Positions 6,949 to 14,047 of a DNA stretch of 49,581 nt are shown here, piece after piece (within the stretch, counting starts at the first letter, position 1; every line of letters begins with the position of its first letter). Under the pieces are notes generated by a model. The model was given only the letters and a program-made list of their open reading frames with translations. It was not told the DNA's origin and did not search any database. The DNA is from Anaerolineae bacterium. GTDB taxonomy: Bacteria > Chloroflexota > Anaerolineae > Promineifilales > Promineifilaceae. The translations under genes were made by a program, and so were the position numbers. The stretch spans positions 1 through 49,581 of the forward strand of contig JAHDWJ010000037.1 of assembly GCA_023384415.1 (NCBI GenBank), written 5' to 3'.

Positions 6949-8628
6949 ATGAAACAGCCCCGATTTCTACCCTATTTTTGCTTGTTATCTTTCATTGTTG
7001 TCTGGCTTCTGGTCGGCTGCGGAAGTGCACCAGATGTCGCTAGCCCAACTGTCGAAGCTCACCTTGAAACGGTGGTCGAGACCAGAGTGGTTGAGACAAG
7101 CGGTTCCATCAGCGTGACCACCACAGAGCCTATGGGAGGAACTGTTGTCGAAGAAGTGGTGGTGGTTACTCGAATTCTCGAGGTGCCCCCCGCTGGAACA
7201 ATGGCCGCCCAACCAATGGTTATTGCCACCCCGCCCATGTTCCCGCAGCCGCCAGCCCCAGCCACGCCCGCGGCCGCGACCTTCCAAGATTATGGCGTCA
7301 ATCCATACGTCCAGACCAGTGTGGATAACCTCTCCACCTTTAGTCTAGACGTAGATACCGGCTCCTTTGCCCTATCCCGGCGCTGGCTCACTGACGGCTA
7401 TATGCCGCCACCGGAATCGGTGCGGGTTGAGGAGTTTGTCAACTATTTCGATCCCGGTTATGCCGCTCCAGAAAATGCCGCCTTTGCCCTGTATGCTGAT
7501 GGGGCTCCTTCCCCGTTCCATAATGATGGCACCATTTTTGTGCGGATTGGGGTGAAAGGGTATGAGGTGGCTGATGCCGACCGGCAAGCGGCCGCACTCA
7601 CTTTTGTCATTGATGTCTCCGGCTCAATGGCCCAAAACAACCGGCTGGAGATAGTCAAAGAGGCGTTCCAGGTTTTGGTAGACCGGCTGCGCCCTGATGA
7701 TACCGTAGCGATTGTGGCCTACACCAACTACGCCTGGGAACTGCTGCCCCACACCCCCGCCAGCAATCGGAATGAAATATTGAACGCCATTTATAGTTTG
7801 CGGCCGCTCAACAGCACCAACCTGGAAGCCGGTCTGATCATGGGGTACCAACTGGCTAACCAGGGGTACAAACCGGGCGGCATCAACCGGGTCATCCTGG
7901 CCTCAGATGGGGTCGCCAACATGGGCAACACCACCGTCGAAGGGATTCTCAGCCAGACCCGCCGTTATGCCGACGCCGGGATTTACCTGACCAGCATTGG
8001 CGTTGGCCTGGGCAATTACAACGATGTCATGCTAGAACAGTTAGCCAACCGGGGGGAAGGGAACTACTACTACATAGACACCATCGCCGAAGCAGAGACG
8101 GTATTCCGTGAGAACCTCACCTCAACCCTGCAACTGATCGCCCTGGATGCCAAGATTCAGGTCGCCTTTGACCCCCAGGTAGTGCAGCAATATCGCCTGC
8201 TGGGGTATGAAAACCGGGCCATCGCCGACTCTGATTTTCGCAACGATGAGGTGGATGCGGCTGAGTTTGGGGCCGGGCATACCGCCGTAGCTGTCTATGC
8301 GGTCAAGCTGTATCCTGGGGTAGAAGGGCGCATTGCCACGGTTAATTTGCGTTGGCAAGACCCAGATACGCGGCAGGTTACGGAAATCAGCGGCCAGTTT
8401 ACGACGGACCGGATAGCTGGCTCCTTCGACGCGGCCGCGCCCCATCTCCAATTAGCCATCCTGGTCAGCCAATTTGCGGAGCTGCTGCGACACAGCCCTT
8501 ACATCGGCCAACTCACCCTGGCCGACCTGGTCATCCGCACCGAACGGCTCGTCGGGTTCCTGGATGGCGATGTTAAAGTCGCTGCCTTTATGGAACTCGT
8601 CACCCGTGCCAGAGCCATTGCCCGGTAA
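6949..8628 (+). CDS. von Willebrand factor A (YfbK-like) lipoprotein
   Basis: A 559-residue surface lipoprotein. The signal ends in lipobox LLVGC (Cys about residue 24), followed by the VVETRVVET repeat linker (about 38-85) and a Pro/Ala-rich spacer. The rest follows the YfbK plan: an N-terminal segment (about 118-175, NPYVQTSVDNLSTFSLDVDT), a vWA domain (about 215-385) with a full metal-ion-dependent adhesion site DVSGSM (Asp about 222) and later Thr and Asp residues (NSTNLEAG, ILASDGVANMG), and a C-terminal DUF3520-like region (about 400-555). Such proteins bind ligands through a metal ion; the ligand here is unknown. Ribosome site AGGAGAAGATAAG precedes ATG. It shares its N-terminal module with two neighbours, suggesting joint action at the membrane. 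Confidence 0.9.
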   Translation: MKQPRFLPYFCLLSFIVVWLLVGCGSAPDVASPTVEAHLETVVETRVVETSGSISVTTTEPMGGTVVEEVVVVTRILEVPPAGTMAAQPMVIATPPMFPQPPAPATPAAATFQDYGVNPYVQTSVDNLSTFSLDVDTGSFALSRRWLTDGYMPPPESVRVEEFVNYFDPGYAAPENAAFALYADGAPSPFHNDGTIFVRIGVKGYEVADADRQAAALTFVIDVSGSMAQNNRLEIVKEAFQVLVDRLRPDDTVAIVAYTNYAWELLPHTPASNRNEILNAIYSLRPLNSTNLEAGLIMGYQLANQGYKPGGINRVILASDGVANMGNTTVEGILSQTRRYADAGIYLTSIGVGLGNYNDVMLEQLANRGEGNYYYIDTIAEAETVFRENLTSTLQLIALDAKIQVAFDPQVVQQYRLLGYENRAIADSDFRNDEVDAAEFGAGHTAVAVYAVKLYPGVEGRIATVNLRWQDPDTRQVTEISGQFTTDRIAGSFDAAAPHLQLAILVSQFAELLRHSPYIGQLTLADLVIRTERLVGFLDGDVKVAAFMELVTRARAIAR

Positions 8629-8638
8629 AAATTGCTGG

Positions 8639-8778
8639 CCCTCACCCAAATCCTCTCCCCACAAAAAGGGTTTGGGTGAGGGGGTACAAACGAAAAGGGC
8701 CAACCATTTCTGGCTGACCCTTTTCAGGTAGGAGAAGATGCGGGTTATAAGCCGACTACCCCATCAGCTTATAACCCG
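8639..8778. terminator. Three stacked hairpins between convergent genes
   Basis: Three separate inverted repeats fill the gap between the vWA gene and the convergent fasciclin gene: CCCTCACCCAAA with TTTGGGTGAGGG (8639-8683), GAAAAGGGCCAACC with GGCTGACCCTTTTC (8692-8725), and CGGGTTATAAGC with GCTTATAACCCG (8741-8778). The second has T-runs on either strand and could stop transcription from both sides. Confidence 0.7.
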
Positions 8779-8787
8779 CCGAAAACA

Positions 8788-10641
8788 TTAGGAACTGGGG
8801 GGCAGCAAAACGGCATCAATCACGTGGATAATACCGTTACTGGTAACAATATCGGTCGTGATGATTTTCACTGTGCCATTGAGGATAACCCCATCGCTGG
8901 TCACTTCAATACTGATTTCATCCCCTTGCAGGGTCGTGAGGCTGTCCAGAGTGATAACCTCATCAGCGTAGATAACCCCATCTACAATGTGATAGAGCAG
9001 AATAGCCGTCAGGGCATCTACATCAGCCAATAAAGCTGGGATGGTGCCAGCCGGTAAAGCGGCAAACGCAGCATCTGTAGGGGCAAAGACGGTATAGAAT
9101 CCAGGGCTGGCTAATATCTCAGTCAGGCCGGCCGCTTCCACAGCCGCCAACAGGGTGGTAAAGCTGCCCGCTTCTGTAGCCGCTTCGGCGATGGTGGGCA
9201 GGGTGGCAGCCAGGATGCTGGGGGGGATAATCACAGCGTCAATGACGTGGATAACCCCATTACTGGCCATGATGTCGGTGACAACTACCATAGCGTACCC
9301 ATTCAAGACCACCCCGGCGGGAGTAACGCGGATAGCGATCTCTTCTCCCTGGACAGTGATGGCCCGGTTAGCTTCAACCACATCGGCGGCTAAAACTTCC
9401 CCCGAGACAACATGGTAGAGCAGAATGTCGGTCAATGCCCCAGTGGGATCGGCTAACAGCGCTTCAACAGTGCCAGCAGGCAGCGCGGCAAACGCTTCAT
9501 CCGTCGGCGCAAAGACAGTAAATGGCCCTTCCCCAGAGAGTGTTTCAGCTAACCCAGCGGCTTCAACGGCGGCTAATAAGGTGTTAAAGGAACCGGCCGC
9601 GGCCGCGATTTCGGGAATTGTGCCCAGGGCGTCTTCAGTTAAAGAGGGGGGCAGCAGCACGGCATCAATCACATGGATAACCCCATTGCTAGCTTCAATA
9701 TCGGTGATAATCACCTGAACCGTATCGTTCAGATAAACATTGCCATTTTCTACTTTGATGGCAATTTCCTCACCTTGGACGGTCGTGGCCGTGGAGAGGC
9801 TAACGACATCACCGGCCATTACCTCACCAGCAACGACATGGTAGAGTAGAATCTGAGTCAAGGCCCCGGCTGGGTCGGCCAGCAGTGATTCAACGGTACC
9901 GGCAGGCAGGGCGGCAAACGCTTCATCCGTGGGAGCAAAGACGGTGAACGGCCCTGGCCCAGAGAGGGTTTCCGCCAGGCCAGCCGCTTCCACCGCCGCT
10001 AACAAGGTGGTGAAGGAGCCAGCCGCGGCCGCGATTTCGGGAATTGTGCCCAGGGTATCTTCAGTTAAAGAGGGGGGCAGCAGCACGGCATCAATCACAT
10101 GGATAACCCCATTGCTAGCTTCAATATCGGTGATAATCACCTGAACCGTATCGTTCAGATAAACATTGCCATTTTCTACTTTGATGGCAATTTCCTCACC
10201 TTGGACGGTCGCGGCCGCAGAGAGTGAAACCACATCAGCAGCCATCACCTTGCCAGCTACCACATGATAGAGCAAAATCTGGGTCAAAGCTCCGGCGGGG
10301 TCGGCCAGCAGCGATTCAACGGTGCCGGCAGGCAGGGCGGCAAATGCTTCATCCGTGGGGGCAAAGACGGTGAACGGCCCATCACTCTTGAGCGTATCCA
10401 CCAGGTTGGCGGCGGTGACAGCCGCTACCAGGGTCTCAAAGCGGCCATCGGCAACCGCGATGTCAACGATATCCATCATCGGCGCAACAACCGGAGGTTC
10501 GGTCGGCATCGGGGTGGCAGCCGGGGCAGTTGTTGGGGCCGGGGTGTTGGTCACAGCATTATCGGCCCCGCCACAGGCAGCTAACACCATGACCAACAAA
10601 ACCAATAATACAGGTAACGCTTTTTTGCTAAACTGTTTCAT
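8788..10641 (-). CDS. Lipoprotein with four fasciclin (FAS1) domains
   Basis: A 617-residue surface adhesion-type protein. A lipoprotein signal (lipobox VLAAC, Cys about residue 23) and a Thr/Pro/Ala linker (to about 55) lead into four FAS1 domains of about 142 residues each (about 56-195, 198-337, 340-479, 482-617). Each domain shows the FAS1 landmarks: FTVFAPTDEAFAALPAGT, then ILLYHVV, then NGVIHVIDAVLLPP. Copies 1 and 2 share a DNA tract of about 190 bp that is almost identical (426-bp offset), so the repeat number is recent or kept uniform by gene conversion. FAS1 proteins mediate cell adhesion or matrix binding. The start has AAGGAGAA eight to twelve bases upstream. Convergent with the vWA gene. 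Confidence 0.95.
   Translation of the reverse strand: MKQFSKKALPVLLVLLVMVLAACGGADNAVTNTPAPTTAPAATPMPTEPPVVAPMMDIVDIAVADGRFETLVAAVTAANLVDTLKSDGPFTVFAPTDEAFAALPAGTVESLLADPAGALTQILLYHVVAGKVMAADVVSLSAAATVQGEEIAIKVENGNVYLNDTVQVIITDIEASNGVIHVIDAVLLPPSLTEDTLGTIPEIAAAAGSFTTLLAAVEAAGLAETLSGPGPFTVFAPTDEAFAALPAGTVESLLADPAGALTQILLYHVVAGEVMAGDVVSLSTATTVQGEEIAIKVENGNVYLNDTVQVIITDIEASNGVIHVIDAVLLPPSLTEDALGTIPEIAAAAGSFNTLLAAVEAAGLAETLSGEGPFTVFAPTDEAFAALPAGTVEALLADPTGALTDILLYHVVSGEVLAADVVEANRAITVQGEEIAIRVTPAGVVLNGYAMVVVTDIMASNGVIHVIDAVIIPPSILAATLPTIAEAATEAGSFTTLLAAVEAAGLTEILASPGFYTVFAPTDAAFAALPAGTIPALLADVDALTAILLYHIVDGVIYADEVITLDSLTTLQGDEISIEVTSDGVILNGTVKIITTDIVTSNGIIHVIDAVLLPPSS
9596..10212. repeat. Near-identical direct repeat within the FAS1 gene (offset 426 bp)
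   Basis: The block at about 9596-9785 matches 10022-10211 with only two adjacent differences (CG against TA about 35 bp in). Outside it the copies diverge at once. The left boundary is a GCGGCCGC octamer in both copies. The right boundary is an octamer in the second copy (10211) but TCGTGGCCGTGG in the first. The offset equals 142 codons, one FAS1 domain. Confidence 0.85.
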
Positions 10642-10962
10642 CTTCGATTCTCCTTATTTGACATATTTGTCCAGGTTTGTACAAGGTTTGTGATTGACGG
10701 TTTTAGATTTACGATTGATTCCACTCTGGAATGTGGTAAGCCGTAAAACCATTTTGGATAAATGATTATGCATTAGTTCGGCTTTTGCACATGTTTTGTC
10801 AATCACTTACACCCTATATGACGCAGCCTGTTTTGGGTTGGATGTATGGGAGCGGTCTGCTCATCTGACGTTAAGGAAGCTGGGAAATAGTGAATTGGGG
10901 AATTGAAACCGGAAGCTGTTTCATCTATCGGTGTTTTATTATCTATTTTCAGAGGGTCGCTT
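10642..10962. other. Gene-free spacer between divergent FAS1 and ATPase genes
   Basis: About 320 bp without a convincing gene. The FAS1 ribosome site AAGGAG lies at the left end and AGAGGG of the ATPase at the right end. An upstream in-frame ATG at 10903 exists for the ATPase but lacks a ribosome site. AT-rich stretches near 10690-10800 could hold the two promoters; no box pair is convincing. Confidence 0.5.
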
Positions 10963-12042
10963 ATGAGTGAGTGGGCCAGTTATCCGGACAATTATCGGCA
11001 AAAAGAGGTGGAGCAGATCGCGGCCGCGACCCGGTCAGGCGAATCGGTTTTGCTCATTGGGCTGAGTGGGGCGGGTAAAAGCAATTTGCTGGGGTTCCTG
11101 GCTAACCGGATCAGCACCCCAACCCATCCCTTCTTGTTGGTAGATGCCAATCGGCTGCTGGAGCCAACCCCCCAGCCCCTCTACCGTTTAATGGCCCGCG
11201 GCCTGGGCTATCCCGTGTCTGCCTCTATTGAAGCCATTGATGGGTTGGAGATGGCCTTACAGCAGGCGTTCCAGGAGAAAGAACGTCTAACTTTTTTGTT
11301 AGATCGGTTTGATATGTTTATCAAGCCGGCCTTTGCTCCCCTGCTAAACAGCCTGCGAGCCTGGCGTGATGAGCACAAGTATCGGCTCACTTATGTTCTG
11401 GCTTTACGCCGCCCGCTGCCGGCTGATAATGAGTTGGCGGAGCTGTTCCACGCCCATACCCTCTGGCTAGGGCCGATGAGCCAATCGGACAGCCTGTGGA
11501 ATGTGGCCCGCTATGCCCGGCGGGTAGGGCAAACCTGGTCGGACGCGGCCGCGCACCATCTCATTCAGGCGTCGTGGGGCTACCCGTCCCTGCTGCGGGC
11601 CGCCTGTGAAGCGTATGCCAACGGATCTGGCCTGGCCGAGCTAAGCCACCATCCAGTTGTTCAGGCCAGGGTTGAGGAGTTCTGGCACGATCATCCCCCG
11701 GCAGAAGCCGTAGCCTACACTGGTCTGACCGAACATCCCTGGCTGGCCAGCGGCCGCGTCCCCACTGTCGCCACCATCCGGCTGACGGCGAAAGAGAAAC
11801 GACTCTTTGATTGTTTACGGGCGCAAATGCCCGCGTTGGTGGAAAAAGATGAGTTGATCCGGGCCGTGTGGCCGGAAGATAAGTTGTTTGAGGATGGAGG
11901 GCGGGATGACAGCCTGGCCCAGTTGATGCGCCGCTTACGCCGCAAAATTGAACCAGACGCAACGCGGCCGCAAATCATCCAAACCGTTCCTGGCCGCGGC
12001 TACCGATTAACCCAAGAAGTCAGGGTAATAGGGGATGAATAA
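10963..12042 (+). CDS. P-loop ATPase fused to C-terminal OmpR-type winged-helix DNA-binding domain
   Basis: A 359-residue protein, probably a transcription regulator or recruitment ATPase of unknown target. An N-terminal ATPase domain (about 1-250) carries Walker A GLSGAGKSN (about 32-40) and a Walker-B-like hydrophobic strand ending LLDRFD (about 113). The C-terminal part (about 270-350) is a Trans_reg_C-type winged helix: LTAKEKRLFDCL, then KDELIRAVW, then LAQLMRRLRRKIEPD and the wing signature IIQTVPGRGYRL. This order (ATPase first, winged helix last) is the reverse of most SARP-type regulators. The ATG at 10963 is preferred over the one at 10903 because AGAGGG precedes it. Four GCGGCCGC octamers lie inside. 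Its 3' end overlaps the antisense PIN fragment by 23 bp. Confidence 0.8.
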   Translation: MSEWASYPDNYRQKEVEQIAAATRSGESVLLIGLSGAGKSNLLGFLANRISTPTHPFLLVDANRLLEPTPQPLYRLMARGLGYPVSASIEAIDGLEMALQQAFQEKERLTFLLDRFDMFIKPAFAPLLNSLRAWRDEHKYRLTYVLALRRPLPADNELAELFHAHTLWLGPMSQSDSLWNVARYARRVGQTWSDAAAHHLIQASWGYPSLLRAACEAYANGSGLAELSHHPVVQARVEEFWHDHPPAEAVAYTGLTEHPWLASGRVPTVATIRLTAKEKRLFDCLRAQMPALVEKDELIRAVWPEDKLFEDGGRDDSLAQLMRRLRRKIEPDATRPQIIQTVPGRGYRLTQEVRVIGDE

Positions 12043-12169
12043 GAATGAAAGGAACCTGTTTCAACGCCGGCATTACCAACTCTTCAATCGCAGAAGCGGC
12101 CGCGACTGTCAATTTTATCGGGTCAAGCGTCCAATAAATGAGTGCTGACGCATCTAAAACGATTTTCAT
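12020..12169 (-). pseudogene. Truncated PIN-domain (VapC-like) toxin
   Basis: An ATG (12167-12169) overlaps the TGA of the antitoxin gene as ATGA, the normal coupling of such pairs. The product starts MKIVLDASALIYWTLD, which matches the first strand and helix of PIN-domain toxins with the conserved first Asp. It then runs only to residue 49 instead of about 130, and the remaining acidic residues of the active site are missing. The last residues extend antisense into the ATPase gene's end, so the toxin was probably cut off by a rearrangement here. A GCGGCCGC octamer lies in the remnant. Confidence 0.65.
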
Positions 12170-12405
12170 GCGGCTTCCCATTCATCTATCGTTGGTGTGT
12201 CTACATCGTCATGGTAGACAACTTGCCCTTGCCAATCACCAAACAGGGCTTGTACGCTTTCTGTCTGTTTCAGCGGCACAATGCGTAAGACAGGATTGTT
12301 ATTGTCCGTAACAATCAACTCATCAAAGGTGAGTTCAAGCTCACGAAAAATTTTGAGCATATTTGCCTTGAGGTGACTTTTAGAAACCGTTTTTTGCATC
12401 ATCAT
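12166..12405 (-). CDS. Phd/YefM-type antitoxin
   Basis: A 79-residue protein with the form of a type II antitoxin. The N-terminal part (KSHLKANMLKIFRELE, about residues 9-25) followed by LIVTDNNNPVLRIVPL matches the DNA-binding fold of the Phd/YefM family. The C-terminal acidic tail (HDDVDTPTIDEWEAA) would bind the toxin. Three successive ATG codons begin it, with AGAGGA just upstream. The partner toxin gene, which overlaps its stop codon, is truncated. The antitoxin may survive as a regulator or protect against related toxins. Confidence 0.75.
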   Translation of the reverse strand: MMMQKTVSKSHLKANMLKIFRELELTFDELIVTDNNNPVLRIVPLKQTESVQALFGDWQGQVVYHDDVDTPTIDEWEAA

Positions 12406-12725
12406 TCCTCTGCCATAGCCACCGGTGAATAAATCAGCATAACCATAGTCATAACAATGGTCATACTATAAATAACAGAACTGGCAATGAAAAACAGTTA
12501 TTAGCTCTTTGAGCATTCATGGCGTTGACAACTTGGATTGCCTGCCGAGCAACGTTACCCCACAGGGATCAGCCCCCAAAATCCCAACCAACTCTGCTCC
12601 TAGCTTCTCTACCTGTGACCCCCGTGTGACTTTTGTCCGGTATGTTAGCTCTGTTCACCCTTTTTAGCGGATTCAGTGTTACAATAACCGTATCCCATTA
12701 TTCCCAATGTGAAGGAGCATCTACC
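12406..12725. other. Gene-free spacer holding a possible antitoxin operator
   Basis: About 320 bp between divergent genes. Two adjacent 12-bp units, AACCATAGTCAT (12441-12452) and AACAATGGTCAT (12453-12464), form an imperfect direct repeat just downstream of a TATAGT box on the minus strand (12465-12470). This fits an autoregulatory operator of the antitoxin. The right part leads to AAGGAG before the thiolase start; nothing else is seen. Confidence 0.45.
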
Positions 12726-13970
12726 ATGAGCAAACAGACAAATCCCCGTGACGCCGTGATTGTGGGCGCGGCGCGTACTCCGGTGGGCAAATTTATGGGG
12801 GGTCTCGCCCCTCTCTCCGCCCCTGAATTGGGCAGCATCGCGGTCCAGGCAGCCGTCGCCCGGTCAGGCATTGATCCCGAAACAATTTATGAGTTGATTA
12901 TGGGGCTGGTGGTATCGGGGGGTGCCGGGCAGGCCCCAGCCCGGCAGGCCGCTCTCAAGGCTGGTTTACCCTCTTCGGTGGGCGCGGCCGCTGTCAATAA
13001 AGTATGTGGTTCTGGCCTCAAAGCGGTGATGATGGCCGCCAATGGCATTCAGGCCGATGAAGCGAATGTGTTTGTAGCCGGAGGGATGGAGAGCATGAGC
13101 AATGCCCCATATATCCTGCCCCGTGCCCGGCAAGGGCTGCGGTACGGCCATGCCCAGATGGAAGATGCCATTCTCAAAGATGGCCTCTGGTGTGCTTTCC
13201 AGGATTGGGCCATGGGCAACGCGGCTGAATTTATCGCCCGGCAGTTTGAAGTGACCCGTGAAGAGATGGACAGCTTTTCGGCCCGCAGCCATGACCGTGC
13301 GGCCGCAGCCACGGCCAATGGTCATTTCCAGGCTGAGATTGTCCCTGTCGAGATCAAGGGGCGCAAAGGGGTCGCGGTGATTGACAAAGATGAACCTATC
13401 CGGGCCACCTTCCACAATGGTAGCTATACCCTGGATACCAGCGCGGAACTATTAGCCAAACTCCCCCCCGCCTTTGAGCAGGATGGTCAGGTAACGGCAG
13501 GAAATGCGCCAGGACTAAATGACGGCGCGGCCGCGTTGGTCCTCACCAGCCGTGCCGAAGCCGAAAGACAGGGCGTCACTCCTTTAGCTCGTATCGTTGG
13601 CTACACCCATGCCGCTGTCGAACCCCAATGGCTCTTTGCGGCCCCTGCTCGCGCTATTCCCCGCCTGCTCACTAAAATCGGCTGGACGATGGCTGAGGTG
13701 GATTTGTTTGAAGTCAATGAAGCGTTTGCTGCCCAAATTTTAGCCAATGGGGTAGAATTGGAGCGGCAAGGGCAGCCCTGGGATTGGGGCAAAGTGAATG
13801 TGCATGGCGGGGCCGTAGCTCTGGGACATCCCATTGGGGCCAGTGGGGCCAGGCTTTTAGTGACTTTGCTCTACGCTTTACAGCAGCGCGGCCGCCAACG
13901 AGGCATCGCTTCCTTATGCCTGGGTGGTGGAGAGGCAGTAGCCTTGGCGGTAGAACTGGAGGAGAACTGA
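12726..13970 (+). CDS. Thiolase (acetyl-CoA C-acetyltransferase family)
   Basis: Condenses two acyl-CoA units or cleaves 3-ketoacyl-CoA, in fatty-acid or acetoacetyl-CoA metabolism. The 414-residue protein has all thiolase landmarks: the acylated cysteine in NKVCGSGLKAV (about residue 96), the GGMESMSNAPY segment, NEAFAAQIL (about 340), the HGGAVALGHPIGASGAR histidine region (about 365-380), and the second cysteine in SLCLGGGEAVAL near the C terminus. ATG 12726 is chosen because AAGGAG lies nine bases upstream; a longer frame from 12633 has no ribosome site and adds an unrelated hydrophobic extension. Substrate length cannot be told from sequence. Four octamers lie in the gene. Confidence 0.93.
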   Translation: MSKQTNPRDAVIVGAARTPVGKFMGGLAPLSAPELGSIAVQAAVARSGIDPETIYELIMGLVVSGGAGQAPARQAALKAGLPSSVGAAAVNKVCGSGLKAVMMAANGIQADEANVFVAGGMESMSNAPYILPRARQGLRYGHAQMEDAILKDGLWCAFQDWAMGNAAEFIARQFEVTREEMDSFSARSHDRAAAATANGHFQAEIVPVEIKGRKGVAVIDKDEPIRATFHNGSYTLDTSAELLAKLPPAFEQDGQVTAGNAPGLNDGAAALVLTSRAEAERQGVTPLARIVGYTHAAVEPQWLFAAPARAIPRLLTKIGWTMAEVDLFEVNEAFAAQILANGVELERQGQPWDWGKVNVHGGAVALGHPIGASGARLLVTLLYALQQRGRQRGIASLCLGGGEAVALAVELEEN

Positions 13971-14002
13971 AGGAACTTATAGGAAATCGGGGAACTCGCT
14001 CC

Positions 14003-14023
14003 GTCCTCAGTCCTCAGTCCTCA
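14003..14023 (+). repeat. Heptad tandem repeat, three units of GTCCTCA
   Basis: Three perfect 7-bp units in the short spacer between the thiolase and the Rossmann-fold gene, 25 bp before the ATG at 14048. Confidence 0.85.
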
Positions 14024-14047
14024 ACCCTATTTTCCCTGGAGTTAAAG

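Noticed and set aside
8788..10641. Assembly duplication in the FAS1 gene
   Set aside because: The repeated tract is bordered by diverged domain sequence on both sides, so four true domains are present.
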